From Brasenia schreberi (taxonomy: Eukaryota; Streptophyta; Magnoliopsida; Nymphaeales; Cabombaceae), in assembly GCA_036023115.1 (NCBI GenBank), contig JAYKKT010000088.1, positions 5,789,001 through 5,853,000 on the forward strand: a stretch of 64,000 nucleotides of DNA, written 5' to 3'. A program made the position numbers and the translations under genes. The number at the start of each line of letters is the position of its first letter. Within the stretch, counting starts at the first letter, position 1. Under the pieces are notes generated by a model. It saw nothing but the letters and a program-made list of their open reading frames with translations, did not search any database and had not been told where the DNA came from. Below, piece by piece: positions 52,601-64,000 of the stretch.

Positions 52601-55580
52601 CCCTTCGTCCCTCATTAGATCGAAGTTTGTGGTATTTTATCGCAAGGTTGCGTTTGTTTTCCTCTTCTTGTCGGTTCCCTCTTTCTTCTGTTGTTGATTA
52701 TGTTGATTTGCGGTCCTTTTGTAGTGGATTATGAGTACTGTTAAAGAATTAGGGTGAGGGCATCGGGTTTTAGTGTTTTCCCGATTCGTTGTGTAACTTT
52801 CGCTGATTTCAAGGTGTTCGGGATCAATTTGCTTGATTCTGTTGGTTTTAAAGAATGTCAGTAACATTCCTGATTAGGTTCTCAGAATAAGCATTCGCGT
52901 ATATTAGCTCCATCTTACATGATTTGTATGAGTTGCTTGAATCATACCACACTTACTGTTCTCAAATTCTCATACCTGCTCCTCTTTTAAGTGAAAATGA
53001 AGAACAGAGAAGGGCCTAATACATATTCAGGTTAAGTCGCATTAGCTTTGTACAATATAAAGGGGAAGGAAGAGCAGGAAGCATAGACCTACTAGCGCAA
53101 TTCTTTTTAGTTTTCTTATCCTCCCTGGAGTCATTTTTTGTCTTCCAAATATTTTTTAAAGGCCTCCTGGACAAAATATGCATTAATGTATCGCTATTCG
53201 CTTCCTCAAAATTAAGTTTCCTTTCAGTACTCGACTTTATGTTACTTTAGTATTTTGGTTTGGTGTTCCTTCTGATCCTTGCTGCTGTACTCCTTTCATA
53301 AAGGTTTGCTCTTACCTACTCCCTTCCTTTTTGTCCTTGCTGGTTTTTCATTCTCATTATGTGCCTTTTCCATTTCACTGCTGTTATGCTAATTGCATTG
53401 TGTTTTCACCATAAAGATAAGAAATCAGAATGTTTTAACCGTGCATTTCATCTTATGTGGAATGCAAAAGTTCATTGGCTGTGGGATTTCTGGTCAAGCA
53501 AAGTTGAATCAGACCATGCAATGATTTACGCCTCTTTTATCCAAATCTGTAACGGATTCCCTCATTTTGGCACAGGCCCACATCTGAAGAATCTTCATTC
53601 TCTTTTTAATAGATAAGATAATATATTCTTTTAGTTGTCTCGTGGCTGAATTTCCTTGTAGTATTTAATGTTAATATTTCACTCTTCCAAGTTTGTGTCA
53701 TGCTGCAGTAGAATTTGGCTTTAAATGATGGAATAACTACCATCGAGTTGCAAACCGGATGTTATTACATTGCTCTGGTGGGTGGCTAGGAAGCCAACTC
53801 GTATTTGATATGCTGGCTCAAAAACTCTTTGAGAGGGTTCCAACCGGATGATAGACATGATATATTCTAAATAATACCTATCTGAAGAAATTATAATATC
53901 TTAACCACATAGATGCACAGCAATGATGGAGACATCTTCAACTCATCACATATGGTTCTTAGTGGTGGCCTTCAAGGAAGAAAATCGTTCCCTGTTCTTG
54001 ACATGCAGTTGCAAGATGCTATAACACCTCATATATCCCTACTCACTGCAAGTTAGGGGAACATCTTTGTTCCTCACAGTGACCAATTCATCGTTTCTAG
54101 TTGTGAATGGATTTTATGGACAGACCTTCGGTAAGACTTGCAAGTGTTATCCAAGTTCTTAAAGGTCTCGTAAGAAACTTTGAAGGAACTGCATACATGA
54201 AACCCGTTTAAGGCTTGGAAATCGGGCATCCACCTGCTATTCGGGGATTTACTTGTAAATAATGGAAATCATTTCCTCTATTGGCTCAGAGTCGTCTCAG
54301 GTCAAGCTTGTGATGAAGACATGATCGTGTAAGATTGTAAAATGTGGGTCTTGTTACTCGCAGCCAGATTTTGGTAGTAAACAACGGGAAATGTTTAGCA
54401 AGACTATTTCAAGCGGAAATGCTATGGCGACTGTAACCAAGTCGTGGAACGTAGTATCCCCTGATGCAGTGATTGTCTTTCAGTGTGGATGCCACAAGAC
54501 ATCCTGCTTTATCTATAAGAACTTAGGGAGGCAGAAGCACCCCCAAGGGTTGCCATCGTTTGAGTTGTATTTCAAGCACTGGGAGAGTTTAATTTGATGT
54601 AGTCTCTATGATGAGCAACCTACTTTAATGGTGTCGAAGGATGCAGGATGTGTATATTCAAAGTATTCGTTGTTTAAACCGTTGGTAACAATGTTTCCTT
54701 TTCTGGTTTCAGGGATGCTGTTCGATCAGCTGTGTGGGCTTCGGGATCGTCAATTGAACAATTGTCTTGTTTTTACAGACTGTACATGGATCAGTTTTTA
54801 TGTAGTGAAAGCTCCTTTTGCCGTGCATTTCTTGTCTGATCAGCTTGCTGGTTGATCATTTTCTTTCCGGTTATGACCTTAGAACAGCGATGAAACTGAG
54901 TGCAGTGTTCATATTCCTAATATGTCAAATAGTTGTGTCGCGTTCAAAGACTGTACATGAATCAGTTTTAAAGTGTGAAAGCTCTCTTCTATGTTCGTTT
55001 CTTTCCATGATCACTTTGGTAAATGATGGTGGGCTTTCAGATATAAATTTGGAACATTAGCGGACAGTAAACCCGTTGAATATGGGTTCACATGTGTGTG
55101 TTGGATTATTTGCTTGCGGTGTTGAATGTGCTTGTCCAGTCCTATATGGGTCTAGAAAAGTTTTAGGGTGAGATGAATACCTAAAGTGCTTTACCGTAGG
55201 CTTTTTGTTGTATCCGATGGTTGTATCCATGCGTTTTCTTGGGTGATGAGGCGAAGACGTCCGGCCATTTAAATTCATGGACTATACTTATAGCTCCCCA
55301 GCTTTAATCATGGAGCGTACCTCTTTTTCTTTTCAAGGATTCTTAGAAGAGAGTGCTACTTCCTCTTAATGAAGATCTGCCACTGTGCTTGGCTGCTGGA
55401 AAATATTGCTATGGTTGTGGGTCATTATGGTGTTTGTATATCATTGAACCACAGATGTGTGATCCGACTGAAGGGTTTTCTTGAGGGCCATATGTTCAAT
55501 TTGATGTGAATGCTTTCGTGATTATATATGTTGTGTTTGTTGTAAACAGACGTGGATTGCCTCTGTTTTTCCTTTTGTCA
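52601..55580. other. 3' untranslated/intergenic DNA, nothing recognised
   Basis: The first few hundred bases are probably the 3' untranslated region of the 87-aa gene. Short open frames at 53359, 54391 and 54628 match no family I recognise. Confidence 0.45.
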
Positions 55581-55584
55581 TCAA

Positions 55585-55692
55585 GGGAGGCCAAAGCCTA
55601 AGACACCCATACACGCATGCATCCCCTGGGAATCAAAATTGCCAGTGCAGCAAGGGAGTGGAGACCCTGTCAATTGAGCTAACACTGGGTGC
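55585..55692 (-). mobile_element. tRNA-derived SINE
   Basis: The minus strand reads cagtgttagctcaattgaca (box A-like, 55668-55687) and ttttgattcccagggg (box B-like, near 55624-55640), with gcatgcgtgtatgggtgtc downstream. It is related to the SINE at 43396 by the shared box A phrase. Confidence 0.55.
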
Positions 55693-55732
55693 TATCTTTT
55701 TCTTTTAATTTCAGAGACATCCAAATCACTGT

Positions 55733-55760
55733 GTGTGTGTGAGTGAGAGAGAGAGAGAGA
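55733..55760. repeat. short (TG)n/(GA)n microsatellite
   Basis: tgtgtgtgtgagtgagagag and following GA units. Confidence 0.85.
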
Positions 55761-57693
55761 ATCTGCACGCGGGTGCCCTCAATGTTGCATCTTAAGTTGC
55801 CATTCCTGGTGGGTAATTCGCAGAATTTCTAAAAGCAGACGGCTGATTTGGTTTGCACCTGAGCTTGCATCTCGAAGATGATTAACAATGAGTTGTGAGT
55901 CCATCTCAATGATCACTCTCATGTAATTTCCATGCCAGACCGAGTCATCTGGAGCTCCTCATGCCTCGACCCTCGGCACCTTTTCTTTAGTTGAATTCTC
56001 CTTCCTCCTAGCCATTTCCCAAAATGGTTTTCATAAGGCGCTACCTCATCACATCTTGTCTTCCTTGGTGATGCAACCATCCAAACTGAAGCGTAGGTCT
56101 ATCAAAATTGTCTTGGAAGAGTTCCTTGCTTCTCCATTTCTAAAGCAGATACATCGCTATGACCCAGGTAATGCTCCAAGTATAACCGTAAGCCCCGAAA
56201 GAGATTCAAATATTAGTATCAAACTGTTTCCACTTCGAGGGAGTAGAGATGAACCACTGTCGAAAGATTGAGGGTGTCCTAAAGGATGTTGGGTCATAGG
56301 CAATCAAGCAGGACACGTATAATCAACTCTTGCCAATAGCCACAGAATGGGCCTTTTTGCATTGCGATCTGGTACGACTATCAATGGCTGGATTGAATTA
56401 AGCGGATGCCTCACTTCTGTGGTTCAGCATCACTTGCTTGAAATGTTACATTTCTCACACATTTTTGTTTTAAATTAAAGGGATGCTGGAGGTGGAAATC
56501 CCCTTTTCACCGAAGGTATCCATTTCTTCACACATCTTTTTAAATTTAAGAGGGAAAGATGTTAAAAGTGACTTGAATGCAAAATCTCCCTCCTAACACC
56601 GAAGGTATCCATTTAGCCATATCCTATTGCTCAAAAAGATCAGTACAAAACCAATGAGATTCACAAGGAGACCCATAATGCGCCAACCAGACGATTTTCA
56701 TGAGAAACTTCATTAAAACTAAGTTAAAGTCCTGCAGCATAAGCTCTGGAGTTAACTCATAGTGTCAATCCAAGTTTATGTAGCGAAGATTCCGAAAGTG
56801 TGATACAAAGAACATAACCAGTTGTGGTAGATGGTGACTAAGGCTCTTAAACAATACCTCAGTTGCACCATGATCTGACCATAGAAATTATTTTAGTATC
56901 CCATCAAGCTCTGGATAATCCAAATACAGACCCTTCAGGCGTATATGTCACCAGATCCAGATCGGCTTGGACCATCGGCACCGCACCAGACCTGACCCTG
57001 TTCCATTTGGCACCAAATCAGATTCGGTTGGAGCAGGACCGTTCACTTTTCAGGTACTTTGGATGCTGTTTGGCAGATCAGATCCATATCCAGATCTGAC
57101 CTGTTTAATACCTACATTTCCTAGGGTCGGTGCCATTGTGTATAATTTACCTGGTCCCAAGCATATTAATAAGGGACCCGTTAACGTCGTATGGGAGTCT
57201 ACATTTGGTGGAATCAACAAACGCCATTTCTCTCTCCATCTGATTCTTCTTCTTCCCGCTCTCTGTCAAATTTCACTCGAGCCTGCGAGTGTGAGCGTGT
57301 GCTCGTGAACTAGAGTGAAGAAGAAGAGAGAACACGCATTCGGCTGAGTGGTTTCAGGCGGAAACCATGAACTTGTTACCATCATCGAGTTCTGGTTCTA
57401 CCAGCGTGAGAACTAGCCGGCAGGAATTCTGTTAGTAACAGAATCTCGGCAAGAGGATTCGTAGTTATGGTAGGTGTGATTCTCAATAACCCACAGTTGC
57501 GATTACCAGATGAAAGACTTGATTCCTGCAAGACTTTTAACCGTGAACAATCTTTCCCCAACACAAGGGAAAACAACAGAGGGGAGTTTGCAGTTGGTCT
57601 GCAAGTACAATTAAAAGAATATTTAGAACATAACCATGATTAAGGAAACGTATTCGCACCTGCTTCTCCGGTGGTTCAACTGAAAAAATCAGG
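55761..57693. other. intergenic, nothing certain
   Basis: Open frames at 56056-56271 + and 57382-57576 - have no recognisable motif. 56905-57110 repeats gat/cagatccagatc-like phrases, possibly another decayed MITE. No gene can be supported. Confidence 0.4.
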
Positions 57694-57837
57694 CTAATCT
57701 GCTCCCTCCCTGCTGCACATGAGCATGAACAAGCACCGTCGGATTATGTGCAGCCTGGTTTTCTCCTTCACAACCCTGGCCTTGGCCCTGACCAGATGCT
57801 TGCCCAGCAGCTTGAGCTTCTTTACGAAAGACGCCAT
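57694..57837 (-). CDS. DVL/ROTUNDIFOLIA-like small polypeptide, 47 aa
   Basis: The minus-strand frame starts ATG at 57837 and stops TAG at 57694. The N-terminal 20 residues are Lys-rich (MASFVKKLKLLGKHLV). The C-terminal half reads ARVVKEKTRLHIIRRC, then LFMLMCSREGAD. This matches the RTF/DVL domain pattern: KE(Q/K) plus Arg, then Y/H-I-x-RRC, then a hydrophobic pair, ML and C. Members are 40-150-residue plasma-membrane-associated peptides that restrain cell proliferation or polar growth when overexpressed (family knowledge). The usual Trp after the last Cys is replaced by Ser. It is a single exon, as is normal for the family. The match is by eye and the source could also be a pseudogene copy, but the frame is intact. 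Confidence 0.72.
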   Translation of the reverse strand: MASFVKKLKLLGKHLVRAKARVVKEKTRLHIIRRCLFMLMCSREGAD

Positions 57838-58391
57838 TCCTTTCAAATATCAAACCTTAACTCCAACCTTAGAATGAGAATTGAACTGCAAACGATCTAT
57901 CTTAGAGTCGGTTTATAAGCAAAAACAAGATTGGTAGTTTCGTATTGAATTATATTGGCAGTTTCGTATTGAATTATATTGGCCAATAAAGCCTGCATAA
58001 TAAACAGGGAAGTTTTTCCCCTCAGTGGATTGCTGCTGGTTTGTTAGACTGAAGAATGCTGCCAGTGCGGAGTGAAGGCCAGGTCACACTGAATATGACC
58101 AATGCGAGTAACATTCAGTCCTCGCCCTAATCAGACATTGAAACCTTTCGCGTACCTTGAGTTTTGTGTGAGTGGGTCCAGCCAAAGGGTCCCCATGCAG
58201 ATGTAAGGTGGACATTGAGTATAACCGGTAGACTGGTAATATGCAGTATGGCTCTGTCTGGTCTCCGTTTTATGGAGATAAGAACAGCTTTAACACCTTC
58301 CTTTTCTAGTCGTAATTGGGAATATTGGTTTAGACCTGCCTGTCAAAGCAAGACCCTGATCTTAGAAAGTTAGTACCAATAGTTTAGATTG

Positions 58392-58393
<2 letters not shown>

Positions 58394-58463
<70 letters not shown>
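58394..58463. repeat. compound microsatellite (CT)n(AT)n
   Basis: About 21 CT units joined to about 14 AT units, the third such compound array in the window. Confidence 0.97.
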
Positions 58464-58466
<3 letters not shown>

Positions 58467-58914
58467 GAAAGCAAAATGATCTGGGCATCAAGCAGTCATC
58501 AAAATGAGCACCCGCCTCGTTCTCTGGGCCCTTTAGGCAAAATAAGCAAAAAAAATAAAAACCGGTCCCTTGTTTGATGCAGATTTCCATGGAGTCATAA
58601 TGGTGACGTTATGACAAAGGGCAATGCCAGCCAGAACATCAGCCAGATATTCTAGGTGTAAATCCGTGGAAAGGGCGTGTTATGGCTTTAGGCTGTAAGG
58701 ACCATGGTCTTGTCGCCACCAAGGCTAATGGGTTGAACCAGGTTTCTATCAACTCCAGATCCGACTTCCGGATTCCAACGGCAGTCCAGGACCCAGTGAC
58801 GGATCTAGAAAATTTATTAGAGTCAAATAGCCTACGGTTAGAAGCACGACTTCTATTCCTTTATTGCAACCCCTCTTGAGTGACAGTCTTGTTTTATTAT
58901 TATGCTCTTTAAGC

Positions 58915-59175
58915 TAGACATAGCCGGTCCGAGACCAGCCAGGAACCGTCTAGAACTACAGCCGGTAGATCTAGGCCATGAACAGGAGAGAACCAGGTTA
59001 AATCCTGGCTCCACTTTCACTGGAACGAGAATCCGGTTCCATATATATTTTCTATTTTTCAATTTCAATTTTAAATATTGCCTTCCGTTATGGGCAGTTT
59101 AGGGCTCAAACCAGAACTGGCCTGAAGTTCAGTTCCCGTTCTTGATTTTGGGAAAACCAGAGCCGGCCATGTCAA
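58915..59175. mobile_element. hAT-type MITE with 8-bp TSD
   Basis: 261 bp, from tagacatagccggtcc to gagccggccatgtcaa. The flanking 8-mers ctttaagc (58907-58914) and atttaagc (59176-59183) match at 7 of 8 positions. The interior is GGAACC-rich like that at 47459. Confidence 0.8.
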
Positions 59176-59183
59176 ATTTAAGC

Positions 59184-60253
59184 CATGAAGTGCTCTTATA
59201 GTAGGGCTTGGGTCATATGTTTTTCTAATTTACAGAATTCGGGTGAGCTCGACTTCTCGCCTCATTGTGGATTTATCACTGTTTGCAGTCTGCATAATTG
59301 TTATCACATATTCATCATTAATATGGCATCATGGGCACGACAAGTCCAGCATATATTGGATCCGAGCACATTCCAAAGCTTTGGAGTTTTAAGGCAGGTC
59401 GTTCTGAAACAAGAAGCGTCCTTTGTGCTCTAATCTGAAGAAACATGGGCAAGCAATTCGTCACGATATAAAAGCTTTTACAAAGTGTTCTCGATGGAAA
59501 TATATGTCGGTGATTTGGTTCTGTTGGTGGCAAGAGAGAAACATCAAAACTCAGTTACAAATATGAATATATTTGGACTTTGTTGCACTAGTTAAATTGA
59601 TTAGGTTTGCATGAACTCGGTCCATTTCACCAAGAAAAGTCCACCCTTAAAGATCAGCACTGACCATACCAAAAAGGAAAGACCCAAAAGATCAACACTG
59701 AACCATTCAAGAGATGTTTCTCCCGTTTGATTTGTACAAGGATTTTCGATCTCTTGCAAGCGGAGAAAAATAGGGAGTCACCTTGTTTTCAATATATTCA
59801 AAGTCACAAACACCAATACCATACTCAGAACATCAGCTCACCTGGTAGGGGGCTTGACTCGCAAGATGAAGGTAGTGACTTTGATGCCCACAGCATGAAT
59901 ACCTGGCTTCAGCCTCCCTGTTCTAACCAAAAAGAAAATTGAAACCAAAACCAAGCATGTTAGCATTTAACTCCAAGATATTCAAATTCGCAAAGAATTA
60001 AGATTAACAAGGAATTTTCCTATTGTCTAAAAATCACGACAGAGTAGTTTCACTGTAGCCTAGTGTAGCTTGTAGTTTCTACTTTGATGTTAGCAAAGTT
60101 ACCGCAGATTTTGGGGGCAGGTCTCTAATAAGGAGAAAATAAATTAAACTAAAATAGGGAAACAATAACATTGCGTCTATGCAACAAAATATGAGCTTGT
60201 TGAGCAGTATCATAAGTCTCTAGCTTCATGTGCCTTGCCTGAACCCAATTATA
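59184..60253. other. intergenic / probable 3' region of the MBD13-like gene
   Basis: No coding sequence is recognised. The part next to 60253 is likely the 3' untranslated region of the minus-strand gene. Confidence 0.4.
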
Positions 60254-62352
60254 TCACCAGCCAGAGAAGCTCCTGGAAGTATGATTTTGCAGCGTCAACC
60301 CTGGGCTTTTAAAGAGTGTCGGGTCCATACACGATGATGAACTTGGCATCTGTTGCACAAAGTTGAACTCAGACTGGAGAATGTTGTAGGAGACTGGAGA
60401 TGCCAAACTTTGGGTGTGAGCATTGTGAGACTGCTCCTGTAACAGATCATGAACTCCAAAATCTAGATCAGGCACCGGAATCACACCGGTAAGTGTTTTG
60501 AAAGCAAATTCCAGGCATGGATCAGACCATGCATCACCAAAAGGCATCACCAATGGAAGGTTTTGTGCCTCTGCCACTTTTTCACAATCAGTAGGTTCAC
60601 CCAGTGGCGTATCAACCACTTTCGCTTGCTCAGCGTGAAGAGGATCCGCTAACTTGGATGGCTCAATATCTAGGTTCTGCCTGACTAGCCTTGACCTCGA
60701 ATCACCCTGACACCAACCCCAACCAGCTGATCTCTTGATTTTATGCCGAATATCGCAACTTTTCTCGCTCACAGACTGCTGTGTACTGGTTTCACTTTTC
60801 TGATGTTCTACCCCCAAGCAAGCAGAAAAGGCCAAACTAACAGTACTTTCAGCTGATGTACTTTCTCCAAGCCTAGCCACATCAGACTGATCAGTTTTAG
60901 GAGAAAGATTTATGTGAATTTCGAGAAATTCATTCTTCTCAGTTCCATTGTTCTCTTCTTTGATAGAGTCAGCAGGAGGGACTTGAAGACTGATTCCCCC
61001 ATGAATAGACCGACAATCCACTCCTTTCTTATCAACTTGCACAGACTCCGAATGAAATTCTAAGAAACCGGAATCCTTATCACCAGTGAGTGTCTTGAAA
61101 GCGAATTCCAGGCATGGATCAGCCCACGCATCACAGAAAGGCAACACTGACTGAGAACTTCGTGTCTTGTTCGGCTTTTCACACAAAGCAGGCTCATCCA
61201 GCAGCTTAGTTTGCTCACTTGAGCCATCCAGGTTCTTCCTGAGTAGCAGTCTAGGCTTTGAGTCGCCTTCACATGGACCATTAGTTGATGGTTTATAGAG
61301 TCTAGGCCGACCACGGGGCTTTTTATGATTGCCAGGATGCTGGGTACTGAGTCTAGGCCGACCACGCGGTCTTTTCTGGTTGGCAGGCTGCTGGGTACTG
61401 AGTCTAGGCCGACCACGGGGCCTTTTCTGGTTGACAGGCTGCTGGGTACTGCCTTTGTTATCCTGCTGCTCTTTCTTCATGTCAGCAGCATTAACTGCCA
61501 TCGGACTGACTCCATTTTCAGTTGACCCACTTTCTCCAAGTTCAGCCAGATCTATTTCAAGATTAAGATCCATAAAGCCACCACGATATCTATTCTGCTT
61601 TTCAGTGTTATTGTTCCATTCTTCCAACGAATTGGCAGCATTACGTTGTACACCATTGATATTGGTTACTGGCTGAGGATCCATACAAAGGTTCTCTGCA
61701 ACTTGGCTAACATCTGCCTGATCAAAACCTAAGAACTTGGAATTGTTATCACCAGCAAGTGTCTTAAAAGCAAAATGCAGACAAGGATCCAACCATGTGT
61801 CTCCAAAAGGAAACCCTGATTGAGATTTTTCTGTCTCAGCCTCACAATAAACCGGCTCAACCAGTGGCTTGTCCACCAACTTAGCTTGCACACTCGGCAA
61901 AGCATCTGGCAGCTTGGACAGTGAGCCATCCAAGTTCACCCTCACTAACCGTTTCGACTTTGAGTCACCTTCACACCGACCCCAACCAGCTGAGTTCTTT
62001 ATTTTATGTTGAGTCCTGTAGTTTCTCTGACAAACAGGCTGCTGCTCATTTTCTTCATTCTTTTGCTGATGTTTCCTCGAGCCCGCTCTGCCAACTGCAA
62101 CTGAATCAACTTGATTTTCAGATGATCTACTTTCTCCAAGTCTGGTCGGTTCTGTTTCAGGACCACAATGAATGTGACTGCTTGAGAATCTACTCCCCTT
62201 TTCAGTCTCACGATTCTGTTCCTCAATTGAGTCAACTGCCTTGACCTGCAAAACATTGATGGAACTCATTGACTGAGGTTCTACTCCTTTCTTCTCTTCA
62301 AATTGGCCAGTTTCTGTATGAACAAAGCCTATCAGCTTGGAATCGTTATGAC
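60254..62352 (-). CDS. MBD13-like chromatin protein, large last exon (N-terminus outside window)
   Basis: The minus-strand frame is open from about 62352 to the TGA at 60254. A likely acceptor is ttgatcag at 62353; the ATG at 62269 is internal (upstream residues SGHNDSKLIGFVHTETGQF are in frame). About 699 codons are visible. Three long repeat modules each end in PFGDTWLDPCLHFAFKTLAG, PFCDAWADPCLEFAFKTLTG or PFGDAWSDPCLEFAFKTLTG, and each also contains an LGES...S(T/A)EN-like and a CEGDSK-like block. From memory the DPC(F/L)EFAFKTLTG motif typifies the C-terminal part of plant MBD13-type methyl-CpG-binding-domain proteins. Three AT-hooks (KRPRGRPRL twice, KKPRGRPRL) imply AT-rich DNA binding in the nucleus. 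The MBD domain itself is not in the window, so the name is provisional. Confidence 0.72.
61288..61449 (-). repeat. three tandem 51-bp AT-hook units
   Basis: The 17-residue unit STQQPxNQKRPRGRPRL occurs three times; in the third the hook is KKPRGRPRL. The units are nearly identical at the DNA level (agtctaggccgaccacg recurs), which points to recent expansion within the exon. Confidence 0.93.
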
Positions 62353-62440
62353 CTGATCAAGAACATATACTGGAGTTGGAATCAATAATTTTTCTGCCTC
62401 GACAAAGCCTATCAACTTGCAATTATTATGACCAGATACC
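62311..62440 (-). repeat. 80-bp offset duplication at the exon edge
   Basis: 62321-62360 and 62401-62440 share acaaagcctatca(g/a)cttg and ttatgacc(t/a)gat. The inner copy encodes the first residues of the large exon and the outer copy lies across the presumed acceptor, in what would be intron. Confidence 0.75.
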
Positions 62441-63452
62441 ATACTAATTGGATTCTCTCTCTCTCTGCCCAAAATGAAGTGTTTTGTGCAAACAATAGGA
62501 TTTTGCAAGGATGAAAAGCCTAGACTTGGCAATTCTAGGCATGTTAAGATTTGACCACATGGATGCCATGCAATGTCAGGTAACCAAATGAAACATTGAC
62601 TGGCTCAGCTTAGAAATAGAAACGATTATAAAGCAATTCGGCTTTGGAGGGGTATGCAGAACTCTGTCAGAGCATGGATACACCTATGAAACCCCCAAGC
62701 CTAAATATATAGAGATGTCACATCCTATTTTTTATGTGAAAACACTAATATAAAATTCACACATGCATTTAATCAACTGTAATTCATAAAACCCGCATAT
62801 TATCAAAATACGTCAATTATTTGACAGAATAATTTTATGGTATTACTTGATTTAAATTTTAACAAGCTCCTAACAATTTTATCCATCTTTTAGTACCGTT
62901 CAGCTTGAGGGGCAAACTTCATATTTGCTGAACGAGAAATGAGACCAAACCAAGCCCAAGCTTCTAATGAGAAGCTTTCTGGGATGACCATGGACTTCTC
63001 AGTACGAATGAACCAAAAAATGTTAGGGTCACTCCTTTCGCATTTCAAATTGGTGTATCTGAACTACAAGAAATGAACATAAAGATGAATCTTAGTCATC
63101 AAGGATGTCTGGAATCATTATTGAGATCTACTCAACAGCGGTCCTTCATGTCCGCAGGTTTACTCATGTAACTGCAGACATGCATCATAATTTATAATTA
63201 GCAGACACCTAGGCTCCTCCTGGTGCACCTGAATTACAAGCAGTTCATAAAGGTTCAATACTGCAAAATATGCATCAGTTTGGTTCTTGTGCTTTCCTTC
63301 TCAATAAGCAACCTAAAGTCTGTTTTGTCCGGTTATTTGATCGTGTGTCAGCTGAAGATATTTTCTGTTCGAAGGACAGAACTCTGAATACGCATCTGTG
63401 GCCGTTACACAGGGGTCCCCTTGTTTTCCTCAAGAAGAGTTGGTGGAGATGT
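62441..63452 (-). other. presumed intron of the MBD13-like gene
   Basis: No exon is recognisable. It contains AT-rich sequence and a few short frames without known motifs. Confidence 0.4.
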
Positions 63453-63740
63453 TTTTAATTGGAAAAAATGGAAAGGTGCCTCATGTATTTCATGTGATAA
63501 CAGAATACCACCGAGATTAAAAGATAAATGTTATAGTGCAACTTTAAAATCAACTTGAGTATTGTGCAATCAACCATCAAATCTCGACATCGATATCTAA
63601 GCAAGGAAGAAACACATTTGTAATGAGGTTTTTCAGGAAAAAGTTGGTATAATAACAATAGAAGATGAAATGATAGAAACAAACATAAGGTGGTTTGGAC
63701 GTGTGGAGAGGCAGCTACATGGAGCTCCAATCAGCTGGAT
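63453..63740 (+). mobile_element. old RTE LINE fragment of a second subfamily
   Basis: The + strand, with stops, reads WKKWKGASCISCDNRIPPRL, then FQEKVGIITIEDEMIETNIR and WFGRVERQLHGAPI. This is the same region as [20 protein letters not shown] ... [20 protein letters not shown] in the abundant family, but far more diverged. It marks an older RTE lineage. Confidence 0.75.
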
Positions 63741-64000
63741 TTGTTTGGTTTGGATTGAGGCTCTCAAATGGAGACATTTCCAAATTGTAGAATCAGCAGG
63801 CTAGCAGGCAGCAGAATGCAACTAAAAACTCCCGATATCACCAAGGCTACAGGATTTTGAACAAAGTTGCAATTAAGGAAACCTAATAAAGCTTTGCACC
63901 AATATTCATTACAATCTCCACCTTCCAAATTAATAGAGAACGTGATGCTAGTCCTATTGGATCAAACTTGCACTGCAGGTGCTCCATGTCTTGCATGCAC
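63741..64000. other. window end, nothing recognised
   Basis: No feature is supported. It is probably still within the MBD13-like gene or its upstream region. Confidence 0.4.

Noticed and set aside
54391..54597. 68-codon open frame as a gene
   Set aside because: No recognisable motif, no conserved composition and no splice context. Chance cannot be excluded.
56056..56271. 71-codon open frame as a gene
   Set aside because: No family recognised, and surrounding DNA looks non-coding on both strands.

Overview
The window is nuclear DNA of a flowering plant with large introns and a heavy, layered transposon load. The evidence is plant-type genes with GT/AG introns, Ty1/copia and RTE-type LINE sequence, hAT transposons, hAT MITEs, tRNA-like SINEs and long CT/TA microsatellites. 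Species cannot be fixed from sequence alone; the giant introns would suit a magnoliid, a basal eudicot such as lotus, or another woody angiosperm (inference).

Genes. (1) The main gene is the 3' half of an ABCF3/GCN20-like ABC-F ATPase on the + strand: 13 exons between 5262 and 38001, every junction in phase, 391 codons plus stop. Its 5' half lies left of the window. Two introns are inflated: 9909-30264 (20.4 kb) and 31589-37675 (6.1 kb). (2) A small conserved plant protein of unknown function (87 aa) lies at 52337-52600 +. (3) A 47-aa DVL/ROTUNDIFOLIA-like small polypeptide lies at 57694-57837 -. (4) The large last exon of an MBD13-like chromatin protein lies at 60254-62352 -, with three internal repeat modules and three tandem AT-hooks; its 5' exons lie beyond 64000.

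Layout. 1-4582: two unrelated decayed copia fragments in opposite orientation, inside the ABCF3 intron that enters from the left. 5262-9908: ABCF3 exons 1-7. 9909-30264: giant intron with three hAT copies, at least four RTE LINE insertions, two LTRs, minute LINE-tail insertions and a SINE-like LINE derivative. Nesting is read from target-site duplications (TSDs): hAT-1 holds a LINE that holds hAT-2; hAT-3 holds a solo LTR and a LINE that itself holds a 40-bp tail insertion. 30265-31588: exons 8-11. 31589-37675: a LINE containing a complete 2.6-kb LTR element that carries fragments of a host RNA-binding-protein gene. 37676-38001: exons 12-13. 38002-52140: intergenic DNA with LINEs, MITEs, SINEs, microsatellites and a 64-bp perfect palindrome. 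52141-64000: three small or partial genes separated by featureless DNA and a few repeats.

The genes show no functional linkage. The most unusual signal is a family of 37-54 bp insertions made only of the 3' terminus and (TTG)n tail of the local RTE LINE, each flanked by its own 10-20 bp target-site duplication.
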